A DNA stretch of 64,000 bases from Verrucomicrobiaceae bacterium UBA1938 (lineage in GTDB: Bacteria > Verrucomicrobiota > Verrucomicrobiia > Verrucomicrobiales > Verrucomicrobiaceae): positions 40,304 to 104,303 of the forward strand of contig DDFC01000036.1 in assembly GCA_002336895.1 (NCBI GenBank), given 5' to 3'. The position numbers and the translations under genes were made by a program. Below the pieces are notes generated by a model, which saw nothing but the letters and a program-made list of their open reading frames with translations, did no database searches and was not told where the DNA came from. Positions 8,875 to 18,162 of this stretch are shown one piece after another (the first letter of the stretch is position 1; every line of letters begins with the position of its first letter).

Positions 8875-9100
8875 GCGCGGGCCTCCGAGCCCGCAGCAAA
8901 GCGCAAACACACAACGCTCTTCAGTCTCCGCCCCCCGCTTTGTCGGCCACCCAGCCGATGGCAGGTCCTCCAGCCTCCCATCGGCTCCATTCATCCGCCT
9001 TTCAGTCACTCCACAAGCATCGTCCTGCTTGAGGCGCTGGATGTCCCTGAAAATCCTGCGCCGTGCGGGTGGCACCCGCTGCGGGCTCGGAGGCCCGCGC
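8875..9100. repeat. Inverted pair of REP-like hairpins (copy 1)
   Basis: The 23 bases at 8875-8897 are an exact reverse complement of 9078-9100. Each end is itself a hairpin (GCGGGC-CTCCGA-GCCCGC). About 180 bases of unrelated sequence separate them. The same inverted pair occurs at 57107-57263 with different internal sequence, so this is a dispersed REPIN- or MITE-like element. It overlaps no gene. Confidence 0.75.
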
Positions 9101-9130
9101 GCCGTCGGAGGCTCTGCGCACCTGCTACCA

Positions 9131-9302
9131 CTTCATGCCATCCGCTGCCACGCCCCCAAAAGTTTCCAGGTTTCCATGCCTAGACACGGAAACTTGGAAA
9201 CTTTTTCCAGGGTGAGCAGGGCATGCATGAATGCTGCCGCAACCCATTGCAATGCATAGAAATAGGGCGCCGGGCTGCATGCCAAATGCCTGGCGTTGTT
9301 TT
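9131..9302 (+). repeat. Composite palindromic repeat, copy 1
   Basis: This unit contains, in order: a CGCTGCCAC..CCCCAAAA lead-in, a 40-base near-perfect palindrome (about 9161-9200, arms beginning GTTTCC and ending GGAAAC), a conserved block with the stem GCAA-CCCA-TTGC (9239-9250), and the terminal motif GCCAAATGCCTGGCGTTGTT (9281-9300). The same order recurs at 10795-11044. It carries no coding sequence. Confidence 0.7.
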
Positions 9303-9398
9303 GCGACGGCTGATTTTTTCCGGAATAAAACCCGCATATCACTCATCTTGCACTCACTCGGGGATGTGTCCGCGAATGGTGAACCACGATGAGTACGA

Positions 9399-9836
9399 AT
9401 GATGGCTAATATTCAGTTGCACGAGGGGGACAGGGCTGACTTGCTGCCTTTGTTCCGCATGGCGGATGAGTCCGAAAGTGAAATACAGAGCTACTACATG
9501 CTTGGGGATGTTTTGGTCGCATTGATCGACAGCGAAGTCATCGGAATGGCCCAGATTGAGAAGGTGGGTGCCACCGCACAGATCATCAGCCTAGCGGTCG
9601 TATCGAGGCACCAGCGGAAGGGCATTGGGAGCCGCCTTATCGAAGAATCGGCGAACTACTGCCGCCTCAATGGACTCAGCCGCCTTATGGTGTGTGCCGC
9701 ATCCTGGGAAGATGAAAACATCGCCTTCTACCTCAAGCGAGGCTTCCGACTTTTCAATGTGGAGCAGGGCTTCTTCACCCCTGAAAAGGGCTACGCCATG
9801 CTTGGAGACCAAGTTCAGTTCGAGATGCAAGTGTGA
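9399..9836 (+). CDS. GNAT family N-acetyltransferase
   Basis: 145 residues (a second ATG lies at 9402). The acetyl-CoA binding motif A is clear: IISLAVVSRHQRKGIGSRL at about residues 65-85, with the RxxGxG loop. Motif B follows with ENIAFYLKRGFRLF. The family acetylates amines of small molecules or proteins in the cytoplasm, and the substrate cannot be predicted. It lies between two copies of a dispersed palindromic repeat, which suggests an accessory, possibly acquired, segment. Confidence 0.85.
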   Translation: MMANIQLHEGDRADLLPLFRMADESESEIQSYYMLGDVLVALIDSEVIGMAQIEKVGATAQIISLAVVSRHQRKGIGSRLIEESANYCRLNGLSRLMVCAASWEDENIAFYLKRGFRLFNVEQGFFTPEKGYAMLGDQVQFEMQV

Positions 9837-9936
9837 CGGCATCTGAGTGCTCAATGCCTCACATGAATGGCACAGGGTTAAGCCCCGTCATCGCTGAAGA
9901 TAAGTGTCATGCGGCAGCCATTGCCGCCAGAGAATG

Positions 9937-9962
9937 GCACACTAAACACCTGGCATCTTTTC
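9937..9962 (+). repeat. Solo copy of the short TGGC-T-run motif
   Basis: GCACACTAAACACCTGGCAT followed by a T-run. It matches the terminal motif of the composite repeats at 9277-9302 and 11019-11044 and the solo copy at 10729-10754. It lies 25 bases before the start of the next gene. Confidence 0.5.
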
Positions 9963-9986
9963 TCCATTTCTGAAAGACTCCCGCCT

Positions 9987-10661
9987 ATGCCCATCACCAA
10001 ACACGTCCGATTTGTCGCCACACTGCTGATCGGTGTCGCTCTGGGGGCAGCCCTGACCGTAGTCTATCTGAGGCAGCCTGGAGAGGTGGCCAAGGAGGTC
10101 CCAAAGGAGGTGGCCAAACAGTCACGACTGAGCCTCAAAGTCTTTCATCCCTTTCCCTCCGGGTGGCTATTTCCGCCAGATTTCCACATCGAAGGAATCA
10201 TCCCTGATGCCTCCGACCTCCAGGCGCTGCAGACGCCAGCCCGTGTCACTCTCCACCCACGATGCAAGGCCGATGTGCCTGATGCCATACAGATTGCGGG
10301 CTTCCATTTTATGCCACAGGGAACCGAAGTTTCCGGCGAGCCACGGACGAACCTCCTCGACCTGACACGCTCCATCAGCGCCTACGGCCCGCCCTCCATG
10401 TGCGCTTTCGGCCCAGGGGTGCTGATGCGCTGTGAAGGGAAGGGGCACGTCCTCGACCTCTTGTTCTGTTTCTCCTGCGATGACGTCCATGCCTTCAGAG
10501 GTCCGAAGCATGAGCAGGCCTTCGGTGCCGGCATGTCAGACCTTGGCCGCAGGCTCTTCCTGCAGTATTTCACCCTCGCTCTGCCCGAGAATGCCGAGCT
10601 GAAAGCTCTCTACCAAGCCTACGATCTGCCCACAGACATCCCGCCCGTCAGGCTTCGCTGA
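9987..10661 (+). CDS. Membrane-anchored hypothetical protein
   Basis: 224 residues from the ATG at 9987. One N-terminal helix (FVATLLIGVALGAALTVVYL) is followed by a short EVAKEVPKEVAKQ repeat and a soluble extracytoplasmic domain with several cysteines. No family was recognised. The open frame runs upstream through the short repeat motif at 9937-9962, so the internal ATG directly before the membrane helix is preferred. It may be a verrucomicrobial orphan. Confidence 0.55.
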   Translation: MPITKHVRFVATLLIGVALGAALTVVYLRQPGEVAKEVPKEVAKQSRLSLKVFHPFPSGWLFPPDFHIEGIIPDASDLQALQTPARVTLHPRCKADVPDAIQIAGFHFMPQGTEVSGEPRTNLLDLTRSISAYGPPSMCAFGPGVLMRCEGKGHVLDLLFCFSCDDVHAFRGPKHEQAFGAGMSDLGRRLFLQYFTLALPENAELKALYQAYDLPTDIPPVRLR

Positions 10662-10728
10662 CGCCGTGGCAAAACTCCGGCTGCAGCGGCTGACTCCTGC
10701 GCTTAGCAGCCCCGCGAAAAGTTGCCGC

Positions 10729-10754
10729 GAGTGCCAAATGCCTGGCATCTTTTT
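10729..10754 (+). repeat. Solo copy of the short TGGC-T-run motif
   Basis: GTGCCAAATGCCTGGCATCT followed by T's, a near-identical match to the motif ending the composite repeat at 9277-9302. All four copies between 9.2 and 11.05 kb lie on the same strand. Confidence 0.5.
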
Positions 10755-10794
10755 CGGTGGTGGACAACCAGCCTCACCTCACTGGCTCCGCTGT

Positions 10795-11044
10795 TTCCTC
10801 CTCATGCGCTCAGCTGCCACACCCCAAAAAGTTTCCAAGTTTCCGTGTCTAGGGATGGAAACCTGGAAACTTTTTTCCGGGGGCCATCAGGGCAGGGATA
10901 AAGGCTTGGCATGATTGGCCTCTTCTGGTCTTTTCCCACTCATGTCACGCGCGCCTGCCGAGGCATGCTTGAATGTCCCCGTAACCCGTTACAATACAGA
11001 TGGGGAGGTTGTACAAATGCACACTAAACGCTTGGCGTTTTTTA
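10795..11044 (+). repeat. Composite palindromic repeat, copy 2
   Basis: Same order as copy 1: lead-in CAGCTGCCACACCCC, a 40-base palindrome (about 10830-10869), a conserved block GGCATGCTTGAATG, stem GTAA-CCCG-TTAC (10981-10992), then the terminal motif CACACTAAACGCTTGGCGTT. Relative to copy 1 the stem changed from GCAA/TTGC to GTAA/TTAC, keeping base pairing. About 60 extra bases lie between palindrome and block. The last bases overlap the stop of the next, antisense gene. Confidence 0.7.
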
Positions 11045-11446
11045 TATAAACCTTTTAACTTGAATGATATATGATGGCGCAAGCGGACCCCAAGTAAGAA
11101 AGTGACCATCGCCAAAAGGCATGCTCTCACGTTCTGCACCATCACTTTCGACGGGATTTGATTTAATAGTTTGTAGAATGGAAGGGCAGCCGTGGAACCA
11201 ACTTTCGATCAACGAGAAAATCGTGGTAGAGTTAGGATCCTCTAATGAGCTTGATGGGAACTCGAACTTCACTTTTTCAACCTGTTTTGTTCCATCAGCT
11301 TGTTGGACAGTTGGGTTGACCTCCAGAGTTGATAGTCCGTTTGCACCTTGAATCGTATAGTAGGATTTGCCATGCAGCGCCTCGTGACCAGGATAACGAA
11401 ATGCTTGTGAAATATTAGAGCGGACCGTGTCAAGGGTGGCAGACAT
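11042..11446 (-). CDS. Hypothetical protein, AT-richer than neighbours
   Basis: 134 residues from the ATG at 11446 (MSATLDTVRSNISQAF). No membrane segment or known motif; the sequence has a plausible soluble alpha/beta composition (YYTIQGANGLSTLEVNP, KVKFEFPSSSLED). Its base composition is visibly AT-richer than surrounding genes and it ends inside a dispersed repeat, both suggestive of acquisition. A strong terminator-like hairpin lies 27 bases upstream of its start. Function unknown. Confidence 0.5.
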   Translation of the reverse strand: MSATLDTVRSNISQAFRYPGHEALHGKSYYTIQGANGLSTLEVNPTVQQADGTKQVEKVKFEFPSSSLEDPNSTTIFSLIESWFHGCPSILQTIKSNPVESDGAERESMPFGDGHFLTWGPLAPSYIIQVKRFI

Positions 11447-11465
11447 AGAGTTGAGTCGGATGGTT

Positions 11466-11502
11466 ATAAAAAACGCGCCGGAGTTCTTGGGCTCCGGCGC
11501 GT
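11466..11502 (-). terminator. Rho-independent terminator
   Basis: A perfect 11-bp stem (ACGCGCCGGAG at 11473-11483 with 11492-11502) and an 8-base loop. Read on the minus strand it is followed by a run of six T's. It lies about 200 bases beyond the stop of the minus-strand oxidoreductase and just before the next minus-strand gene, so it could end the former transcript or act as a leader attenuator for the latter. Confidence 0.75.
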
Positions 11503-11702
11503 GGTGTCTGGATGCTGAGAACAACCAGACGACTGAAAGGTTTCAGGATCAGCAAAAATACAAATTCACACCCAGCCTTAGGTTTCAAGGGGCATCTGTC
11601 AAAACTTCCGAATGCAAACAACTATATATTACATTGATTGTATGTAGTTAATTAATCTGCCATTTGGATGCATTTTGCGCAGGATATGACACCCGCAACC
11701 AC

Positions 11703-12776
11703 CTACCCCAGCAGCTCCAGGGTCCGTTTCTCCTGGGCGCTGCTGAAGGCGGTGTCCACGATCTGCTGGCCGATGCGGGAGATGTCCAGGCGGAGCGGGC
11801 CGATGAGGGGTGCGCCGGTTTCCAGGTGGTGGATGACGTTTTCGATGGGGTTGCGATTGGGCGAGACCACGGGGTCCACGGGCAGGTCGTAGCCCTCCGG
11901 GCGGGCGCGGGTCTGCACGCGGATGGTGGGCTCGTAGTCGTAGCACGAGATGGTGCCGTCGGTGCCCTTGAGGACGAAGCCGCACTTGGGCTGGGGCTGG
12001 TGGGTCCAGGGATCGGTAAAGGTGCCCCAGCGGGTCTCGGTCTTGCTGAGGCCCAGGCGATAGCGCAGCACGGCCACGGCGTGCTCGTCCACCTCCAGGC
12101 CCTCGGGCTGGTTCCAGGTGCAGGTGACCTCCAGGGGCGACTGCCCGCCGAGGTGCCAGGTGCCGAGGGTGGCGCCGTAGCCCATGTAGTCGAGCAGGGA
12201 TCCCCCGCCCTGCGCCTTGCTGTAAAACCAGCTGGCGGATTTCTCGGCGGCGGAGGGCTCTTTTTCGATCTTGTCCGCGCCGTGGCAGAGCGGGCCGCGA
12301 TTGCCGCCGTGGTGGTGGAATTCGCGCACATCGCCGATGACGCCCTCCTGGATGAGGCAGTGGGCGGTCTGCTGCCCGGCATCCCACACGAGCGGCCAGT
12401 TGACGGTGAGGAGCTTGCCATGCGGCTGCATGGCGGCCACCATGGCGTCGGCCTCGGCCAGAGATCCGGCAAAGGGTTTCTCCATGATGATGTGGGTGCC
12501 GTACGGGGCGATCTTGGAAACCCAGTCGCCATGGCAGGAGGCGGCGGGACAGAGCACGACGATGTCCGGCTTGGTCTGCTCCATGCAGGCGCGGTAGTCG
12601 GTAAAGACCTGGTCCGGGCGCAGGCTGAAATTCCGCGTGGCCTCGACGAGGCGCTCGGGCTTCTCATCGCAGATGCCCACGATCTCCGCCTGGGGGTGCT
12701 CGGAGGTCTGGCGCAGCAGATCGCCCATGTGGAAGTGGTCAAAGTTGATGCCGGCGATGCGCCATTTTTTGCTCAT
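11703..12776 (-). CDS. Gfo/Idh/MocA family oxidoreductase
   Basis: 357 residues from the ATG at 12776 (MSKKWRIAGINFDHFHMGDL). The Rossmann strand is followed by GINFDHFHMG, which departs from the usual GxGxxG loop. The remainder is standard: EIVGICDE, the PDIVVLCPAASCHGDWV strand, and an intact IMEKPFAGSLAEAD EKP motif near residue 95. The C-terminal domain carries GGGSLLDYMGYGA (the GG.L.D.G.H block). The frame is open 95 codons upstream over a palindromic repeat, so the internal ATG is preferred. Substrate unknown. Confidence 0.85.
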   Translation of the reverse strand: MSKKWRIAGINFDHFHMGDLLRQTSEHPQAEIVGICDEKPERLVEATRNFSLRPDQVFTDYRACMEQTKPDIVVLCPAASCHGDWVSKIAPYGTHIIMEKPFAGSLAEADAMVAAMQPHGKLLTVNWPLVWDAGQQTAHCLIQEGVIGDVREFHHHGGNRGPLCHGADKIEKEPSAAEKSASWFYSKAQGGGSLLDYMGYGATLGTWHLGGQSPLEVTCTWNQPEGLEVDEHAVAVLRYRLGLSKTETRWGTFTDPWTHQPQPKCGFVLKGTDGTISCYDYEPTIRVQTRARPEGYDLPVDPVVSPNRNPIENVIHHLETGAPLIGPLRLDISRIGQQIVDTAFSSAQEKRTLELLG

Positions 12777-13244
12777 AGGAAGGTCGGGAAAAGGAGGGGC
12801 AGGCATCGAAGCCGAGACAGGCCGGGATGACAAGCCCACAAGTACGGGCGCGGGGGCGGGATTCATGCAGCCCGGTAGAGACTGGCTGGGGCTCTGGGGG
12901 CCCGTTGATCTCGCACCGCAGAGATGGGAAAAACGCAGAGAAAGACATTCCAAGGCAAAATCTCTGCGTTTATCAAAACTCTGCGGTGCAAAATCAGGCG
13001 TTTGGCAAAGGTGCTGCAGCGCGAATGTGAATACCGTTTCGAGCGGTATAAGGTATTCCAATTCACTGTTTTTCAGTTTTTAGAGCACGTCTTATTCATG
13101 TCGAATCAAAGCGGATACCCCAGAATACTCAGTGAGGAAACGAAGATCAGGGGGACACCCGGTGGCTGCTTGAGGACAAGCAGCCCTGCCCCGTCTGCTC
13201 TTTTCGCTTCCCCCGTTGCACTTCCCGGCTTTCATCCCAGCCCC
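12777..13244. repeat. Gap holding a nested CGCAGAG inverted repeat
   Basis: The 468-base gap between two divergent genes holds a nested hairpin at 12913-12989: outer arms GCACCGCAGAG (12913-12923) and CTCTGCGGTGC (12979-12989), inner arms AACGCAGAGA (12932-12941) and TCTCTGCGTT (12961-12970). CGCAGAGA-type intergenic palindromes are frequent in large planctomycete and verrucomicrobial genomes (recalled, not checked). No gene was recognised in the gap. Confidence 0.65.
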
Positions 13245-13712
13245 ATGGCCGCCAATGAAATCCGCGACACGCCCGGGCGACTGCTGCTCGGCTGGGCGGT
13301 GCTGATGGGATCGCTGGTGCTGCTGGCGTGGCGCATCCACCTGCGTCCGGCGGATTACGAATGGACGGAGTACCCCACGGCGCTGGGAGACGCGCGGTAC
13401 TACACCGCCCCGCTGGGCAAAGACGACCGCTACGAGCCCAACCTGCACCTGCCCGGCCAGGACAAGGGCCTCTTCCGCCGCAGCCTGGAGCCCGTGGATC
13501 TGGAGGATGCCGCCATGCTGAAGCTGGCGCTGGATGCCAGCGGCCGCCATTTTATCTACCAGCCTGCACCCCCATCAAGCCCCAGGTCCCCTGCCCCCAC
13601 GCCCCCGGCCGAGGCGGCGGTCTATTACCTGAAGGCGGGCGAGAACCGTTACATTGAGTTCGGCGCACGGAAGTTTTACCCACCCTACGAGCCCAAGGCG
13701 CGAGCACCGTGA
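13245..13712 (+). CDS. Hypothetical protein with one N-terminal membrane helix
   Basis: 155 residues from the ATG at 13245. A membrane helix at about residues 13-30 (LLLGWAVLMGSLVLLAW) is followed by a soluble tail with DARYYTAPLGKDDRYEPNLH and a proline-rich stretch (PPSSPRSPAPTPPAEAAVYY). No family was recognised. The frame is open far upstream through the CGCAGAG repeat, but only this ATG fits a signal anchor. Confidence 0.5.
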   Translation: MAANEIRDTPGRLLLGWAVLMGSLVLLAWRIHLRPADYEWTEYPTALGDARYYTAPLGKDDRYEPNLHLPGQDKGLFRRSLEPVDLEDAAMLKLALDASGRHFIYQPAPPSSPRSPAPTPPAEAAVYYLKAGENRYIEFGARKFYPPYEPKARAP

Positions 13713-13901
13713 AGGGCGGTACTCCCTCAGAACGAACCGGAATGGCGAACGCTCACCGTCCAATATAGCGGATGAGCTGATTTAATGACTCTAATTGTTG
13801 ATATAGAGTGATAATTAACACCTTTTCACCATTCTTTCAGCATTGAATCGACGCCTTCCCAAGGCTGCTGAGTGGTGCTTAAAACCCGCCTGAGGGGCAT
13901 G

Positions 13902-14435
13902 CTAGGCCAGCATTTCCATGACGAGGTCCGGGGCGGCAAAGCAGATCATGAAGGCGTAGATGGCGTCAAACCACACAACGGAGAGAGCGGCCCCGATATA
14001 GATCACCCCCACCACCGGGTAGCCGATGATGCGCAGCAGCCAGGAGGACTTGGGGCCCTTGAGCGCTTCCCACAGGCTGGAAGCATCGCCAGTGCTGGGA
14101 AAGGAGTGCATGGCCACAGACAACCCCAGCCAGCCGAGCAGCAGGTCAAGCGGCTCCATAGGCGTGCTCTCCACACGGGCCAGCGCCACTGGCAGGCAGA
14201 TGAGCATGCCCACGATGGAATTGAGCAAAAACGGAGCCACCGAGATGAGGAAGTGCTTCCAGCCGGAGGAGGCCTGGTCATGGATCACATAGCCCGAGGG
14301 ATTGCCCACACGAAAGTAGCAGACTTGAAGGACCGGCGTGCCCGTGAGGCGGCACATGAGCTGGTGTGCAGCCTCGTGCACGATGACGCCGGGAAAGGTG
14401 ACCAGCGAGATGAGGAATCCAGGAATGAAAAACAT
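13902..14435 (-). CDS. Putative zincin membrane protease, M50/DUF3267-like
   Basis: 177 residues, four or five predicted membrane helices. HEAAH in FPGVIVHEAAHQLMCRLTG (about residues 15-33) is an HExxH zinc motif inside a membrane helix, as in site-2-type proteases and the DUF3267 family. A second SVAMHSFPSTGDAS segment lies near residue 108. The usual distal metal ligand is not obvious, so activity is uncertain. It is 21 bases downstream of the zinc-ribbon gene on the same strand, consistent with one operon. Confidence 0.65.
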   Translation of the reverse strand: MFFIPGFLISLVTFPGVIVHEAAHQLMCRLTGTPVLQVCYFRVGNPSGYVIHDQASSGWKHFLISVAPFLLNSIVGMLICLPVALARVESTPMEPLDLLLGWLGLSVAMHSFPSTGDASSLWEALKGPKSSWLLRIIGYPVVGVIYIGAALSVVWFDAIYAFMICFAAPDLVMEMLA

Positions 14436-14456
14436 GGTGGACGCGGGATGGGAGGC

Positions 14457-15152
14457 TCAGCGGGTCTGCAGCTGGATGGGGGTGTTGTTCAGATTGAGCG
14501 ATCCTGGCACAGACTGCGGGGGCGGGGTCTGCTGGAGCTGGAAGCCGCTGAGGGAGGAGCCACCGCCGGACTGGATGTCAAAACGGTCCTGCTGACCGAG
14601 AGTCTGGAGGTAGGTGGGCTGGGTGCCGCTGGTGGGCCATGCCTGCTGCGGCCCGGCACGGCGGGCTGCCGCCTGCAGGCTGTCGTAAATGGAATTGGCA
14701 CGCGCGGTTTCAGCCCGGGATGCCTGCCGACCCGAGAGGGTCTTCATGGTCTGCGCCGCCTCCTGCAGATGACCGCTGTACACGGCCGCCTCGGCGTAGT
14801 TGAGCAGCGTCTGGGTGTCTCCGTGCTGAGCGATGACGCTGTGGTAGTCCTGATAGGCCTGCTCCCATTTCTCCTGGTGCAGCATTTTTTTGGCATGAGC
14901 CAGATGCAGAGCTGCCTGCATGCGCTCCTGCGACAAAGCCAGCGAGACCACCACCATGACTGCCACGAGAGCGGCGGCGGCTTTGACCCACATGGGAAAG
15001 GGAAACCGCACCAGCGCCATGCGGCAGGGCTCGCACACGGGGAGCTGGGTCAGTGTGCTGAGGTGGATGGAGCCGCACTGGGCGCAGGACTTGGGGGCTT
15101 CCTCGGCGGGCGGATCGGCGTCTGTGGGCGGCAGCGGTGGCGGTTCGCTCAT
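14457..15152 (-). CDS. Zinc-ribbon, single-helix, TPR-like protein
   Basis: 231 residues. An N-terminal zinc ribbon (CAQC near residue 24, CEPC near residue 41) precedes one membrane helix (AAAALVAVMVVVSLAL). An extracytoplasmic helical segment follows, with TPR-like repeats (AHAKKMLHQEKWEQAYQDY; LLNYAEAAVYSGHLQEA), then a low-complexity Gln/Ser/Pro tail. It may be a scaffold for the adjacent M50-like membrane protease, with which it forms a probable operon. No named family was recognised. Confidence 0.55.
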   Translation of the reverse strand: MSEPPPLPPTDADPPAEEAPKSCAQCGSIHLSTLTQLPVCEPCRMALVRFPFPMWVKAAAALVAVMVVVSLALSQERMQAALHLAHAKKMLHQEKWEQAYQDYHSVIAQHGDTQTLLNYAEAAVYSGHLQEAAQTMKTLSGRQASRAETARANSIYDSLQAAARRAGPQQAWPTSGTQPTYLQTLGQQDRFDIQSGGGSSLSGFQLQQTPPPQSVPGSLNLNNTPIQLQTR

Positions 15153-15344
15153 AAGTTAAATCAATGGCTTAGACCATTTCAGGATAGAGATGAAACCACA
15201 AGTGATTTCCGCCACAAGAAATTTCCCATGTTTCCGGCACAAGAACGGCTCGTGAATTGAGCTTGGCACCCCCATTTTTCTCCCTTTACTCCGCCCTCCC
15301 CTAATCCCTCTTTTTCCCCCTCAAGACATCCTCAACACACGCTC

Positions 15345-16883
<1,539 letters not shown>

Positions 16884-16924
16884 GAATGAGGCGTCGCTGA
16901 AAATGCGGCGCAGAGACAGATCCC

Positions 16925-16963
16925 AAGGCCAAGGTGGGCGCAGAGTCCATCTTGGCCTTTTTT
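16925..16963 (+). terminator. Rho-independent terminator after purH
   Basis: AAGGCCAAGGTGG (16925-16937) pairs with CCATCTTGGCCTT, one wobble, around a 9-base loop, and is followed by a T-run. It lies 42 bases past the purH stop. The loop carries a GCGCAGAG string like the repeat at 12.9 kb. Confidence 0.8.
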
Positions 16964-17061
16964 CCACCTCAGCAAGGCAGCTCCGCCCGCCAGGCGGAGG
17001 ACCTGCATCTGGGTGCTTTTGCTCCTTGTGCGGAGGCCGCTCCCGTTCATGCGTTAGGAGC

Positions 17062-18045
17062 ATGCCGCTCGCTTATTATCTGCACGACCTCAGTCCTTTT
17101 GTTTTCAAGATCACGGACAAAATCGCCGTGCATTGGTACGGCCTGGCGTATGTGACGGGCTTTTACCTCACCTACCGCGTGATGCTCTTCCTGGCCAACC
17201 GGGGACTGTCCGAGATCAAGCCCAAGGAGGTGGCGGATTTCATCACGCTGGTGGCGCTGTTTGGCGTCGTGGTGGGCGGGCGTCTGGGCTACATGCTGCT
17301 CTACGATTTTGACCACTTCATCCATGAGCCGTGGGTGTTCTTTCTGCTGAACCAGGGCGGCATGGCCAGCCATGGCGGCATCGCAGGGGTGGCGCTCTTC
17401 TGCCTGTGGTACTCGTGGAAGCACAAGATCTCCTGGGTGGGCATCGGCGACACCCTGGTGTGCGGCGCGCCGCTGGGCATCTTCCTGGGCCGGCTGGCCA
17501 ATTTCATCAATGGCGAGCTCTTTGGCCGGGTGACGACGGTGCCATGGGCCATGAAGTTTCCCACCGAGCTGATTCACCAGGACTTTGTGGCCCAGGGCGG
17601 CGACTCGAACCTGGCTCACGAAATCTACATGAATGGCCTGCAGCACAGCCCTGAGATCATCGCTTACTTCAACGAGAAACGCGGCGGCATCGCCGAGCTG
17701 GAGGCCGTGCTGCATCCGCGCCACCCCAGCCAGCTCTATGAGGCGCTGGGAGAGGGGCTGCTGCTGAGTGCTGCGCTCACCATCATCCGCCTGAGCTTTC
17801 CGCGCCTGCGCCAGGGCATCATCACCGGCCTGTTCTTCATCCTCTACGCCATCGCCCGCATCTCCCTGGAGTGCGTGCGGCAGCCGGACAGCGGATCTGA
17901 GCCGATCCTGGGCCTGACGAAGGGGCAGTTCTTCTCCACCTTCATGGTGGTGGTGGGCCTGCTGTTCATCGTCTATGGCATCTTCTGGGGCAAGACGCCG
18001 TCCGGGCTCCCCGTGGCGGCAGCCCCGGAGCCGGAAAAGTCCTGA
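17062..18045 (+). CDS. lgt: Prolipoprotein diacylglyceryl transferase
   Basis: 327 residues. Lgt is an inner-membrane enzyme that moves diacylglycerol from phosphatidylglycerol to the lipobox cysteine of prolipoproteins. Seven or so membrane helices are visible, with HWYGLAYVTGF near the N-terminus, GRLGYMLLYD, GGMASHGGIAG, the catalytic-arginine region GRLANFINGELFGRVT, and HPRHPSQLYEALGEG near residue 220. An insertion of roughly 40 residues precedes HPSQLYE. The ATG at 17062 has TAGGAG just upstream; a longer frame exists but lacks family sequence. Confidence 0.95.
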   Translation: MPLAYYLHDLSPFVFKITDKIAVHWYGLAYVTGFYLTYRVMLFLANRGLSEIKPKEVADFITLVALFGVVVGGRLGYMLLYDFDHFIHEPWVFFLLNQGGMASHGGIAGVALFCLWYSWKHKISWVGIGDTLVCGAPLGIFLGRLANFINGELFGRVTTVPWAMKFPTELIHQDFVAQGGDSNLAHEIYMNGLQHSPEIIAYFNEKRGGIAELEAVLHPRHPSQLYEALGEGLLLSAALTIIRLSFPRLRQGIITGLFFILYAIARISLECVRQPDSGSEPILGLTKGQFFSTFMVVVGLLFIVYGIFWGKTPSGLPVAAAPEPEKS

Positions 18046-18162
18046 GGCCGGGCCTCGTGGCTCGGGGGTGGAAAAATCTGCGTTTTCGGCATACAATAGC
18101 CGGACCCGGCGGCGTTAGGGCTGCTGGGAAAGCACATCCACATTCTCTCCCCCTGCCCACGC

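Noticed and set aside
9277..9302. Short motif as a Rho-independent terminator
   Set aside because: Two of four copies cannot form a stem, so termination does not explain conservation.
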